A stretch of DNA of 64,000 nt from JADGRA01 sp052143535 (GCA_052143535.1 JBKQSS010000075.1:66833-130832); one strand, 5' to 3'; shown: positions 42,097-51,444, counted from the stretch's first letter. Program-made: numbers and translations. Notes: a model not told the origin generated them from the letters alone.

Positions 42097-43380
42097 ATGA
42101 AGGGCAGATTCGGAAGGGGTTTTCTACTCGCCTGTGCCCTCGGTTGTGGCAGCAGTGGGGTGCCCGGCGGTCCGGATGGCGGCTTCACCCTGACGCTCGG
42201 TTCGACCGAAACGTTCGCGACACACAGCCAGTTTGCGGCGCTGGGGTTTCTGTGGGGTCCGCCCGATGGCACCATGGGCGCCATCGTCGACGCTGGCACG
42301 TACACCTTCTTCGGCTCGGCCAAGGGGTCCAGCGCCTGTTCGGCATCGCCCAAGCTCCAGGGCGCCTTCCGCGTCGTAGGCTCGTTGGAACAACTCACTG
42401 GACTCCCACACCAGGGGTGCCAGGCGCTCTTCGATGCTGGCGCCGCGCCCGCGGGTTGGGTGTTTGACCAAGATTATGCAGGTGGCGGGCCCGTCGTCCC
42501 CTTCGTCAGCGGAACGACGCACGGCTTTCTGATGACGTACCATGGGGAAATCCACTGGACGAATCCCACTGGCAACGGCCTCTGCTCCAACGTCCCATGC
42601 TTCTACGGTGGCATCGGGCTCGCCGTGTCCCTCGACCAGGGCGCAAGCTTCCACTCGGTGGGTCAAATCATCCAGGCGTACCAACCGCTATCTGCCTACA
42701 ACGGGGGCGGTCGGAATGCAGCCATCGGATACGGGGCCATGGTGGTGGCAGACGCCGCGGGCCATCCCCTCGCTGCCCCGCTGCCCAACCCGTCCAGTGC
42801 CTATCTCTACGTTTTTTACGAGGACAGCGATCCGAATGGCCTGAACGCCTGCGCCAACACAACCTGCGTGACCGTGGCGCGGGCCCCCTTTGACAACGTC
42901 GTCGAAGCGGCGATGCCCCCCAGCAGCCCAGCGACGGTTGCTGGCCTCTTCGCCAAGTACGACTCAACCGCTGCGAACGTGTGGAGTCAGCCCGGGACCA
43001 GCGGAGACCCGACCGAGAATACTGCGTCCGGCCATTTCACTCCGCTTTTCGATGATCAGAACAGCGTCCTGCCCACGGTGCTGTGGGACGGCGTCGCCCA
43101 GGCCTACCTGTTGGTAGCCCAGGTCTACCAAGCGGGCCCTCCACCCGCTGTCTTCTCCGTCCGCAGCTCGACCGACCTGCTTCACTGGTCTGCGCCGCTT
43201 GGCACGTTCGCCCCACCCAGCGGTCACGTCCTCTTCTATCCCAGTCTCATCGGCGAGACGGGCGACCCCCTCGTCGGTGCTGGGGCACCGCGCCTCTTCT
43301 TCTCGACCTTCGTCACGTTTCCGGACTGGACCCAGTCCGAGCTCGATAGCTTGCCGGTGCAAATCAGCCCGGGCGGGTGA
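42097..43380 (+). CDS. Lipoprotein with a glycosidase-like or propeller-type extracellular domain
   Basis: 427 residues. Lipobox FLLACALGC with Gly/Ser/Asp linker, then a body rich in aspartates and aromatic residues: FQxx-like segments QFAALGFLWGPPDGTMGAIV, GFLMTYHGEIHWTNPTGNG, LCSNVPCFYGGIGLAVSLDQ, SSAYLYVFYEDSDPNGLNAC, VTVARAPFDNVVEAA and VFSVRSSTDLLHWSAPLGTF. The last block, S-S-T-D-L-x-x-W-S-x-P, is typical of glycoside hydrolase-like five-bladed propellers. No catalytic acid triad is defined. ATG 42097 with AAGGGGG upstream is preferred. Confidence 0.75.
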   Translation: MKGRFGRGFLLACALGCGSSGVPGGPDGGFTLTLGSTETFATHSQFAALGFLWGPPDGTMGAIVDAGTYTFFGSAKGSSACSASPKLQGAFRVVGSLEQLTGLPHQGCQALFDAGAAPAGWVFDQDYAGGGPVVPFVSGTTHGFLMTYHGEIHWTNPTGNGLCSNVPCFYGGIGLAVSLDQGASFHSVGQIIQAYQPLSAYNGGGRNAAIGYGAMVVADAAGHPLAAPLPNPSSAYLYVFYEDSDPNGLNACANTTCVTVARAPFDNVVEAAMPPSSPATVAGLFAKYDSTAANVWSQPGTSGDPTENTASGHFTPLFDDQNSVLPTVLWDGVAQAYLLVAQVYQAGPPPAVFSVRSSTDLLHWSAPLGTFAPPSGHVLFYPSLIGETGDPLVGAGAPRLFFSTFVTFPDWTQSELDSLPVQISPGG

Positions 43381-43573
43381 GCCAGTGGACCGTGGAAGCT
43401 CAGCAAGGAGCGACACGGCCTTCGAGGTCTCGACGTGTCTCGAAACTCCAAGGAAAGCAACCGGGGAGCGGGGTCCAGCCGGGACGCCCATGCAGAACCG
43501 CGTTTGCCTTTCCGAGCTCCCTCGCAGCTCCGGTCGACGGGGCGAGAAGGCCCAGACCCGTTTCGTGGGACTC

Positions 43574-43780
43574 CTAGATGTTCGGGGGCGGGACGGGGCC
43601 CAAAGCGCGTTCGAGGCTTAGGCCGAGCGCTAGTAGGTCCTGGTCCGCACGGGCCGGCGCAGCGAACTCTATCCCGACAGGGACGCCTCCCGTTGTGAGT
43701 CCGGCGGGCAGCACGAGACCGGGCACAGCTGCCGTACTGGCGGGTGAAATATTGCGTCGCGCGGCCGGCATAAAGGTCAC
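43574..43780 (-). pseudogene. Amidase C-terminal remnant
   Basis: Reads PAARRNISPASTAAVPGLVL then PAGLTTGGVPVGIEFAAPAR and ADQDLLALGLSLERALGPVP, the C-terminal segment of the amidase signature family (GatA-like), where G-x-P-V-G-x-x-x-x-x-x-x-x-D is conserved. The catalytic Lys-Ser-Ser region is missing; the frame starts abruptly beside the DoxX remnant. A truncated gene. Confidence 0.75.
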
Positions 43781-43786
43781 CTTCTT

Positions 43787-43998
43787 TTTACGAATCGGTT
43801 GGCACTTCTCGCGGCTCGCCTGCTGACAGTGATGATCGCGATCTTTGGAGTGCTCGTGTGGGTACCGTTGGTTCTTTCAGATCCCCACAATCATACGAAT
43901 TGGAGCGAAACCGCCGAGACCTTCGCATTGCCGGAGCAACATGGATTCTCGCTGACCGTCTGGGTGAGTACCAGTCTGGAAACCGTCGGCCGCGATGA
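43787..43998 (+). pseudogene. DoxX-family membrane protein remnant with frameshift
   Basis: The frame reads LLAARLLTVMIAIFGVLVWV then PLVLSDPHNHTNWSETAETF, the C-terminal half of DoxX-like proteins, then goes out of frame after ETFA. In the next frame the sequence continues AGATWILADRLGEYQSGNRR and stops at 43998, which is the expected ending. The N-terminal half is absent, and the fragment abuts the amidase remnant near 43785. One indel near 43925 plus a 5' truncation are needed. Confidence 0.65.
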
Positions 43999-44180
43999 CG
44001 TGAGATGTGGCGGGGACGTGAGGTCCATGCCTCACGGTGTGAAAGCTAAACGCGGCCGTGGGGAACCGTAGCTAACGGCGGCCCGCATGTCCCTCGGGAG
44101 CTTTCTGACCGGGCAGCGACCGGGGGTGTGGGCACCGAGAATGGCGTCGTCCGGGATCGACCCTGAAACACGAAGTGTCC

Positions 44181-44486
44181 TCACTTCCCTTTCCCTGAGG
44201 GAGGGGGGCCGAGCGCTGCTGCATCGTCATCTACTTCCAGAAAGCTTTCTGTCCGTGGGAACCAACCCGTGGCGAGCTTCTTGGTGATGAAGCGTCCAGC
44301 CTGTTCGGCCATGGCTGTCTTCTCTGTCTCTCGTGGGGGGTCGGTCGAAAAATATGTCCGAACCACAATGGTAACGGCTCGCTCGCCGGTGATCTTTACC
44401 GCCCAGTCAACCCCGGGCCGCGACGGGCCCTTTGGTTGCTTGAAGTACGCTGAAAGACCGCTTTCGATCGTCACCGTGTTCCCCAT
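44181..44486 (-). CDS. Hypothetical small protein
   Basis: 101 residues, ATG 44486 with SD GAGGGA. The sequence MGNTVTIESGLSAYFKQPKG, VDWAVKITGERAVTIVVRTY and TKKLATGWFPRTESFLEVDD is normal protein-like, with hydrophobic and charged residues alternating, and no signal peptide. No recognisable family. It lies between the DoxX remnant and the AraC regulator on the same strand as the latter, 92 bp downstream of its stop. Confidence 0.55.
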   Translation of the reverse strand: MGNTVTIESGLSAYFKQPKGPSRPGVDWAVKITGERAVTIVVRTYFSTDPPRETEKTAMAEQAGRFITKKLATGWFPRTESFLEVDDDAAALGPPPSGKGK

Positions 44487-44577
44487 GCTGTCCCTCGCAG
44501 TAGTGCGTTCACCAAGGCCGCCGGGGAGGATATCAAAATGTACTGCTTCTCAGCGGAACGTTTCCGAACCGACGGCC

Positions 44578-45519
44578 TCAACTAGGAGCAGCGATCCGAA
44601 CTTTAGCGAAGGCCGCTTTGGTGACGTCGTTCGGGGTGCGGAGCCACCGACGCGACTGTTCGCGGAATTGTGATGGGGTCGTTCCAAACGCCGCGTGAAA
44701 GCGGGCGGAAAAGTGACTGTGACTCGAGAAGCCGAAATCGAGAGCGAGCTGAGTGAGGTCGTTCGTGTGCGGTAGCTCGACGAGGGCCCTAGCAAGTCGC
44801 AGCTGGGTCAGGTAACCGTGTAGCGGAATGCCCTCCACAGCGCGGAATAGCTGGGTGAGATACACCGGAGACGCGCTGACTGCGGCACCGATGTCCGCGA
44901 GCCGAATGGGGCGAGCAAGTTCCGCTTCCAAGTAGGCTTTGGCCCGCGCGATCAGCTTCTGAGTCGACCGGCCGGGCGTGTGCCGAGGTGCGTCGTCGTC
45001 GAGCGCCGACCTGAGCAAAGCCAACACGTGCTCCTCCGCGGCGAGCCCGTCATCGTTCGATGCGCCGACGGCCCGAAGGAGGAGTTGTGCTCTGAGGCTC
45101 TGAACGGAGGGGCTGACCCGTCGACATCGGCGGCGAAACAGCGCGTGAGATGCGAGAGCGCCGGGAGTCGCGCGCCCCAGCTCCCCCACGACGGATGCTG
45201 CGGGTGTGACGATGAGTTCCGCATAGCCCCCGGCGACCGGATGGCTCATGCGATAGCGCTCTCCGCCGGTGACGAAGAGTGCCTGGTTTGCATCACCGAC
45301 GACCTCGTCGCGACCGACATGCCACACGAAGAAGCCACGGTAGGGGAAAGCGACCTGGAACTCCGTTGAGAACTTCTCTGGGTCGCTCTCCTTGAGTGCC
45401 CTCTCGGCCCGGACATCCTCGACTAATCCGATTGGTAGGTTGAAGAGGCAAGTGCGCGACTGGGCGAGCCAAGAGGCCCGCTCCGGCTGTTCCGGCGACG
45501 CGAGTTGCAGCGAAGTCAT
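44578..45519 (-). CDS. AraC-family transcriptional regulator
   Basis: 313 residues. The C-terminal AraC domain carries two HTHs: AYLEAELARPIRLADIGAAV with SASPVYLTQLFRAVEGIPLH, then LALDFGFSSHSHFSARFHAA and FGTTPSQFREQSRRWL, the classical second-HTH signature. The N-terminal cupin-like ligand domain has FPYRGFFVWHVGRDEV and GGERYRMSHPVAGGYAELIV. Effector unknown. SD-like GAAGGAGATG overlaps the ATG region at 45519. Possible target genes are the disrupted ones downstream. Confidence 0.92.
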   Translation of the reverse strand: MTSLQLASPEQPERASWLAQSRTCLFNLPIGLVEDVRAERALKESDPEKFSTEFQVAFPYRGFFVWHVGRDEVVGDANQALFVTGGERYRMSHPVAGGYAELIVTPAASVVGELGRATPGALASHALFRRRCRRVSPSVQSLRAQLLLRAVGASNDDGLAAEEHVLALLRSALDDDAPRHTPGRSTQKLIARAKAYLEAELARPIRLADIGAAVSASPVYLTQLFRAVEGIPLHGYLTQLRLARALVELPHTNDLTQLALDFGFSSHSHFSARFHAAFGTTPSQFREQSRRWLRTPNDVTKAAFAKVRIAAPS

Positions 45520-45758
45520 CTCCTTCAGTTTACACCGTCGGGGCTCGCCCGCTGAGGGGCGCAGAACCGAACCTTAAGAATGTGACAGGCGAGAGAACCA
45601 AAAAGCGTGACAGCGAAGGCATCCACCTTCGTCCACCCTTGCGCTCCTGTCATGGCCGTCGCTTCCAGCAGCCTGGAGATCGCTCGTTTGTTGGAACGAG
45701 CAGTTTGGGGGCGAGCGCGCCGGTCACGACCAACCACGTTGTTTGACTGGAGACTTCA

Positions 45759-47015
45759 ATGAAAGTGTCAATCATTCGGTGGGTGACAGCGCTGGCAGCC
45801 CTGCTGACTGGCGTGTCCAACGGCGAGCCCCGACAGTTTTGCGCAGATGACGCGCAGACTGGATACCGGATAACGGAACTGTCTTCCCTTGGGGGAACGG
45901 AGAGCTCGGGCAACGGCATTAACGACTTGCAGTGGGTAACCGGTTCCTCGTCTCTTGCCGGGAATGAAACTGTTCGCGCCACTCTTTGGCTTCGTGGACG
46001 GATAATCGACCTCGGAACGCTCGGGGGCACGAATAGCAGCGTCGCGTGGCCAGTAAAGAACACCGCAGGCATCATTACGGGAATCGCCGAGACCTCGACC
46101 GTAGACCCGCTCGGAGAACAGTGGAGTTGCAGTGCCTTCATCCCCACGACGGGGACCACCTGCCTCGGCTTCGTCTGGGAGTCCGGAGCAATTCGCGCGC
46201 TTCCAACCTTCGGCGGGAACAATGGCTTTGCCACTGGCTCCAACAACCACGGGCAAGTTGTCGGTTGGGCCGAAAATGCGGTTCATGACCCAACCTGCAC
46301 AAGTCCGCAGGTCTTGCAGTTCCGGGCGGCAATGTGGGGGCCCGGCAAGGACGAGATTCGGGAGCTTCCGCCTCTCGCGGGCGACTCAACCAGTGCCGCG
46401 ACGGCAGTCAATGACCGGGGTCAGGCAGTTGGCATCTCTGGCATTTGTGGCAGCGCGGTAGGTGCCTTCAGTGCCGCGCATGCGGTGCTATGGGACAACG
46501 GGTCACCAACCGACATCGGCAACCTCGGTGGTGTTGCGTGGAACACACCTATGGCCCTCAGCCAATCGGGCGACGTCGTTGGTTTCTCCAATCTTCACGC
46601 AAGTGACGGGGACAACTTCAACGCGCACGCGTTCCTTTGGACGCGGCAGGGTGGCATCCAGGATCTCGGCACGCTTCCGGGTGATGCGCTGAGCCAAGGC
46701 TTAGGCATCAACAACTGGGGCCAAGTAGTCGGCATTTCCTGCTCTGCCGGCTTTGCCAGTTGCAGAGGCTTCCTTTGGCAGAACGGCGTCATGAGTGACC
46801 TCAACTCGCTCATCAAGTCCGGGACGGCTGACCCCATTTACGCCGCCGGAGACATCGATGACTTCGGCCGAATCACCGGACAAACGTTCAACGTTACAAC
46901 CAACGTCGCATCGGCTTTCCTGGCCGTTCCTCTCTTTCGGTGTGGTGGCGACGATGTTCACGGTGCGCTTTCCGAAGAGAGGCTCAACGGACCAGTTCGC
47001 CCCGGGAAACCGTAG
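45759..47015 (+). CDS. Exported HAF-repeat protein
   Basis: 418 residues with a signal peptide (SIIRWVTALAALLTGVSNGE). The HAF repeats, each about 45 residues, show the pattern of F-x-W-x-x-G followed by L-x-x-L-G-G and I-N-x-x-G-x-x-V-G: RATLWLRGRIIDLGTLGGTN, NNHGQVVGWAEN, RGQAVGISG, HAVLWDNGSPTDIGNLGGVA, AHAFLWTRQGGIQDLGTLPG and INNWGQVVGISCS. Function of the family is unknown; it is usually surface exposed or secreted. The C-terminal 40 residues look less conserved. Confidence 0.88.
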   Translation: MKVSIIRWVTALAALLTGVSNGEPRQFCADDAQTGYRITELSSLGGTESSGNGINDLQWVTGSSSLAGNETVRATLWLRGRIIDLGTLGGTNSSVAWPVKNTAGIITGIAETSTVDPLGEQWSCSAFIPTTGTTCLGFVWESGAIRALPTFGGNNGFATGSNNHGQVVGWAENAVHDPTCTSPQVLQFRAAMWGPGKDEIRELPPLAGDSTSAATAVNDRGQAVGISGICGSAVGAFSAAHAVLWDNGSPTDIGNLGGVAWNTPMALSQSGDVVGFSNLHASDGDNFNAHAFLWTRQGGIQDLGTLPGDALSQGLGINNWGQVVGISCSAGFASCRGFLWQNGVMSDLNSLIKSGTADPIYAAGDIDDFGRITGQTFNVTTNVASAFLAVPLFRCGGDDVHGALSEERLNGPVRPGKP

Positions 47016-47153
47016 CGGCAGAGGTGGCACAAACGTACCAAATTAGGCGCCTTAACCTTCAAAGGGAGCCCGGGAAGGCCCCGTCCAACCTCCCGAGTCG
47101 GCAGCGCCCCAGGGCCATCGACCGTGCGTCAGCTGGAAGCAGTGCCCAAGCGC

Positions 47154-47828
47154 TCAATTCACGTCGAGGGTGAAGACGTCCGAGTCAACGCCGCGGCCGT
47201 CCGCGAGAATGGCCTGCACCGTCCAAAGCAATCGCGCACCTGAAGGTTGCGCAGCCAGCGCTTCCGGAGGAATCCGCAGCTCGGGGGACGTCAAGCCAAA
47301 TGCTTGATAGAGGACCTGCAGTGAGCTGCTCATTACCGTCACCGAGTAGCGCTGGGCCGGTGGGTACGGGCTCCAACGTAAGACGACGGCGCCTTTCGAC
47401 TGCGCGCCCGCGGCCGTGAGAGACCCCAACGGCCGCTTAGCCCCGCGCTCGGAATTGGCCTCGACCACCACCGACTTCAGTGCTTTGGGTTGCCTCGACA
47501 CCCCTTGAACCAAGACTGCGGCGGCAACTCCCGCCGCCAGCAACCCCAGGGCGCCGGGAAGCAGCAATAAGTGAGGGCGACGGGGTCGGAAGGGGAGAGC
47601 CGGCGCCTGGGATTCGCCGTCTCGGTTGACCTCGAGTGCCACCCGCCAGGCGACCGAGCAGTCGACGCAGCGAGCGGTGTGGGCAACCAGCCTATGGACA
47701 CCGTCCGGCTCGAGCTCGCCCGCCACGGCCGCCCAGACTTGCGCAGACGGGGGGCAATCCGTCCGCAATTCCCTGGGGTCCGTCGTCCGGAATTCTTCAG
47801 CTAGCTGCTCTGCATTGAGAGCGCCCAT
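47154..47828 (-). CDS. Zinc-finger anti-sigma factor with transmembrane helix and outer domain
   Basis: 224 residues. ATG 47828 follows the sigma gene stop by two bases (GGTAG-AA-ATG). The N-terminal anti-sigma zinc-finger motif is LVAHTARCVDCSVAWRVALE, giving H-x3-C-x2-C. A single helix LLLLPGALGLLAAGVAAAVL (about 105-125) crosses the membrane, and the outer C-terminal part forms a beta-rich, FN3-like domain (VVLRWSPYPPAQRYSVTVMS, ARLLWTVQAILADGRGVDSD). It would sequester the co-encoded ECF factor until its outer domain is cleaved or displaced. Confidence 0.85.
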   Translation of the reverse strand: MGALNAEQLAEEFRTTDPRELRTDCPPSAQVWAAVAGELEPDGVHRLVAHTARCVDCSVAWRVALEVNRDGESQAPALPFRPRRPHLLLLPGALGLLAAGVAAAVLVQGVSRQPKALKSVVVEANSERGAKRPLGSLTAAGAQSKGAVVLRWSPYPPAQRYSVTVMSSSLQVLYQAFGLTSPELRIPPEALAAQPSGARLLWTVQAILADGRGVDSDVFTLDVN

Positions 47829-47830
47829 TT

Positions 47831-48352
47831 CTACCCCACCTCCTTGGGGCCTAGGCACTTCCGAAGCTCCTCGAGCCCCCGGTACAGAAGGTTTTCGACG
47901 CGCTTCTCCTTCCAGCCCAAGGCACGTGCCGTCTCGGAGGCCCGGGAACCCTGGAGGTACAGCGTCACCGCAGTGCGTCGACCCTCTGGAAGGCGTTCGA
48001 GGCACTGGCGAATGGCGAGCCCGACGTCCGCTGGCGCGCCCTTCGCCTCCCCCCGTGTGCCGAGCGCGACCCGCTGAGTCTCTTGTCGTCTCATTCTCCT
48101 CAACTCGTCGATGACCACCGTAAACGCCACCTTCTGCACATAAGACGCTCGCGGGGCCTCTTCTCCCTCCATTCTGCGCTCGAAGAGTTTCAGTAGCGCT
48201 GTCTGGACGAGGTCCTCTCTCAGCGAGACCAAGTCAGATGGACAGTGCTTTCCCACTGCCCGGACTAGCACCCCCCGGACGTGTGCCCAGGCGTCGGCCT
48301 GCGCAACCTCCGTTGCCGGGTACGCTGGCGCGAGCCGGGGCCGCCATTCCAC
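47831..48352 (-). CDS. ECF sigma factor
   Basis: 173 residues. Region 2: REDLVQTALLKLFERRMEGE and VQKVAFTVVIDELRRMRRQE, with the D-L-V-Q-x-x-x-x-K core; region 4: ERLPEGRRTAVTLYLQGSRA then ETARALGWKEKRVENLLYRG, a clear region 4.2 HTH. ATG-type start at 48352 (GTG/ATG not resolved by SD). It is the first gene of the pair with the anti-sigma factor and is divergent from the CHAT protease 296 bp away, the arrangement of a dedicated signalling locus. Confidence 0.92.
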   Translation of the reverse strand: MEWRPRLAPAYPATEVAQADAWAHVRGVLVRAVGKHCPSDLVSLREDLVQTALLKLFERRMEGEEAPRASYVQKVAFTVVIDELRRMRRQETQRVALGTRGEAKGAPADVGLAIRQCLERLPEGRRTAVTLYLQGSRASETARALGWKEKRVENLLYRGLEELRKCLGPKEVG

Positions 48353-48648
48353 GCTTAAGAGTCTACCGGTGAGGGGTGGTGAAGTCCCTCGACGCGTCGG
48401 CCAGGCTCACGAGTCCGGAAGGACACCGCCGCTCAAGCTGGGCGAGGGCAGTCGACGCCCTGCGCGCCACGTTTCTCAGCTCAGGGGCCACGGCAAGACG
48501 CTACCGCCTGGGGGGCAATGGTGCTCCACTGGGAGAGGCGCGCACGCGGAAGGCGAGCTGAGGGAGCCCTCTTGGGAGGTTACAGCCAAAGGCCTTCTTT
48601 CCAGCCCGGCAACGCCGGTCCCTTCGGTTCCAGCCAGGATGGACGCCT

Positions 48649-51444
48649 GTGCTGACCTTTGGGCTCGCGCTGTTGCTCTTCACTGGGACGGGCGACGGAC
48701 AGCACAGTCAAAGCCCTCTCGCGCCCTGTCTGGCCCAGCTTCAACAACAGCCGAAGGCCTTGGGCCCCTACCAGTGCCTGTTGGCCAAAGGCGCAGGACA
48801 ACGAGAAGCCGTGAAACGCCTTCTTGAGCGAATGGTGCGGCTGCACCCCGACGACCCGCGGCCGCGCCTCTACCTGGCGCTGGTGCTAGATTTTGGCGGC
48901 GAGCCGGTAGCCGAACGGGAATTCCTCGTGGCCGTCGAAGGCTTCCGGCGCGAGGGCGAGCCCTTTGGGCGTGTCTACTCGCTTACCTCGCTGGCGGCCA
49001 ACCAGTGCTTCGTCCAATTGCGCTGCGACGCCGCCGCGGAAGCCCTGCTCACCGAAGCCGAGCTCGTGGCGGAGGAGTCCCGGAGCAACCACTTAATCCG
49101 CTTGGTGCAACTCTTTTGGTTGCGCGTCTCCTTGCTCAAAGATGATGTCGCGCGCGCTGAGCGCGCAGCCGCGAGACTCGACGCGATTCCCAGCGAAGAC
49201 CCGCCCTGGCTGAGCAGCCAACTCTTCGAAGCGAGGAAGCGGCTCGACTACGACCTAGTGAATTTTGACCAGCAATACAGCCTCTCCTCCGACGCGCTCA
49301 AGAACAGCGCAGCCGGCACGAGGATGCACGCGATTGCTCTGGCCAGTCTTGCAGAGGCGATGGCCCATTTGGCCATGCGTGGGCGGGAGGATCGTGGCGC
49401 GGCGGAGGGCGCGCTGCGCCGTGCGCTGGCCGAAGAACGAGCCCTGGACCTTCAGACGACCATTGGTGGAAACGGGACTCTGCGGACCACCGAAACCCTC
49501 GCCCTCCTCCTTGGACCGACCGAGGAATCGACGCGGCTCCTCGAGCAAAACCTCGCCCTTTACGCACAGACCCAGGCATGGGGTCTACAGCTCGCCTACG
49601 CGAGCGAGTGGATTCTCGCTCGAAATCTCATCGACTCGTCTCCGCAGCGGGCATCAGAGGCGATCGCACTCGTCGACCGGGCCCTGCAGCGCGCGTCGGA
49701 CCAGCGGCAGGTGTGGGAAGAGGCGCACGCCATGCTGACCCGGGCCTATGTGCTTTGGAAGTCTGGGCGGCGGGAGGAGGCGAAGGCTGCGGCGGACACA
49801 TCGCTTCGGGAGATGGAGCAGCTGCGGGCCAAGCAGGAGGACATCGAGGTCCGGATCCGGTACGAGGACACGCTGGCCTTCGCCTACGAGTTGGTGGCGG
49901 GACTCATGGTAGACCCGCGATTCGGCGACGTCTCTGCCAAAGACGTCGAGTCCGCCTTCTCAGTCACCGAGCGGATGCGCGCCCGTGCACTGCTCGAGGA
50001 GGTTCTTGCTCGCACCCGAGCCAAGAGGCTCTCACAACGAGACGAAACCCTGCTATGGCGGCAGATTCTCGCGTCGCAGCAGTTGCTTTTGGACACAAGC
50101 TCATCACTGACCGCGCGCCTGACCGCGGTGAGGGCACTCCGCACGAGTGAGAGCCAATTGCTGAGCCTTCGGTCCAAAGGGATAAGCCTGCCGCCCCAGG
50201 GTGAGTTCCCGTCCCTCAAGACAATTCAGGCACAGCTCTCCCCCCACGAAGCGCTCATCTCCTTTCAGCTGTGGAGTCCAGACGCGCGCACCGACGCGCC
50301 CTACGTCGATGGTCGGTCGTGGGCCACCGTTGTCACGCACTCGGCCATCCGCGTCGTGCCGATCCCCAATGCTGACCAACTCGAGGCAAAGGTGAGCTTC
50401 TTCCAGCAAGTGCTGGCACGCCGGGACGGCTCTGAACGGCCGGGCAGCGCGGTGCTTTACCAGACGCTGATGAAAGACGTGGTGGAGTCTCTGCCCTCCG
50501 GGATTGACGACTTGGTGCTCATCCCCGACGGCCCGTTGCACCGGCTTCCCTTCGACGCGCTGTGGATGAGCCCTGCAGGAGGGTACCTGGCCGAGCGCTT
50601 TACCCTCACGCTCGCTCCCTCCGCGGCCATCTGGCTCGCCTTAAGGAGCAGGCCGAGCGCCCCAGGAGGACTGGCTCTCGCTCTCGTCTTGATGAACCCA
50701 AAGCTAGCCAGCGGCGCCCCGAGTCAGACGTCCCTGGGAGGGACATACCTCGAAGAGTTGACGCAAGCTGACGCGGAAGGCCTGCGTGCGGTGAAAGCCT
50801 TTCCCGACGGGAGCCGGCTCATTTCTGGCACCGCCGCCTCCAAGACTGCGCTTCTCTCGATGAATTTGGCTCCTTTCGCCCTCTTGCACTTCGCTACACA
50901 TTCACTCGTCGACCCAGCCTCTCCAGAACGGTCGGCGATTGTGCTGGCCTCAGCCAACGCAGCGGATGATGGCCTGTTGAATGTCGACGACGTCTCGAGG
51001 CTCAGGCTGCAAGACAAAACCATCATCCTCGCCTCCTGTAGCACCTCTGCGGGCACCATTCGCCGCTCCGAAGGACCGATGAGTCTAAGCCGACCATTCC
51101 TCGCCGCCGGCGCCCAGGCTGTGGTGGGCACCCTCCAGCGGGTCCGGGACTCCGAGTCCTCTAAATTTTTTGAAGCCTTCTATTCGGCGCTCGAGAAAGG
51201 GAATTCGCTGGCCGCCTCTCTCGGCGCGGCGAAGCGCGCGCGCATTTCTGCTGGTGACCCACCGGCTGCTTGGTCCGGTTTTGTCCTCCTTGGCAACGGG
51301 GAGGCCACGCCTCGGGCCAAGGCCGTCAGCCGGACTGCTGCCGTGGCCGAGTTCGTCTGCGCGGCCGGGCTGGTAGTGGCGCTCGGGGTACGCCTCCGCC
51401 GGGGCCGGACTCGGAGCCGCGCGAGCGGCGAGCCACCCAGCTGA
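48649..51444 (+). CDS. Exported TPR-CHAT caspase-like protease with C-terminal membrane anchor
   Basis: 931 residues. N-terminal signal-like stretch LTFGLALLLFTGTGDG, then a long alpha-helical TPR array (about 30-500: YQCLLAKGAGQREAVKRLLE, ALASLAEAMAHLAMRGREDR, HAMLTRAYVLWKSGRREEAK). The CHAT domain (about 520-880) has catalytic His751 in LLHFATHSLVD and Cys797 in TIILASCSTSAGTIRRSEGP, with PDGPLHRLPFDALWMSPAGG before them, as in clan CD peptidases. The C-terminus AVAEFVCAAGLVVALGVRLR followed by Arg-rich residues is one transmembrane helix with a positive inside tail. The topology places TPR and CHAT outside the cytoplasm. GTG start; SD weak (AGGA). A hairpin terminator follows. Confidence 0.92.
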   Translation: MLTFGLALLLFTGTGDGQHSQSPLAPCLAQLQQQPKALGPYQCLLAKGAGQREAVKRLLERMVRLHPDDPRPRLYLALVLDFGGEPVAEREFLVAVEGFRREGEPFGRVYSLTSLAANQCFVQLRCDAAAEALLTEAELVAEESRSNHLIRLVQLFWLRVSLLKDDVARAERAAARLDAIPSEDPPWLSSQLFEARKRLDYDLVNFDQQYSLSSDALKNSAAGTRMHAIALASLAEAMAHLAMRGREDRGAAEGALRRALAEERALDLQTTIGGNGTLRTTETLALLLGPTEESTRLLEQNLALYAQTQAWGLQLAYASEWILARNLIDSSPQRASEAIALVDRALQRASDQRQVWEEAHAMLTRAYVLWKSGRREEAKAAADTSLREMEQLRAKQEDIEVRIRYEDTLAFAYELVAGLMVDPRFGDVSAKDVESAFSVTERMRARALLEEVLARTRAKRLSQRDETLLWRQILASQQLLLDTSSSLTARLTAVRALRTSESQLLSLRSKGISLPPQGEFPSLKTIQAQLSPHEALISFQLWSPDARTDAPYVDGRSWATVVTHSAIRVVPIPNADQLEAKVSFFQQVLARRDGSERPGSAVLYQTLMKDVVESLPSGIDDLVLIPDGPLHRLPFDALWMSPAGGYLAERFTLTLAPSAAIWLALRSRPSAPGGLALALVLMNPKLASGAPSQTSLGGTYLEELTQADAEGLRAVKAFPDGSRLISGTAASKTALLSMNLAPFALLHFATHSLVDPASPERSAIVLASANAADDGLLNVDDVSRLRLQDKTIILASCSTSAGTIRRSEGPMSLSRPFLAAGAQAVVGTLQRVRDSESSKFFEAFYSALEKGNSLAASLGAAKRARISAGDPPAAWSGFVLLGNGEATPRAKAVSRTAAVAEFVCAAGLVVALGVRLRRGRTRSRASGEPPS

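Noticed and set aside
45525..45737. 70-codon minus-strand frame upstream of the AraC gene
   Set aside because: Overlaps the AraC leader, lacks SD and has no protein-like pattern.
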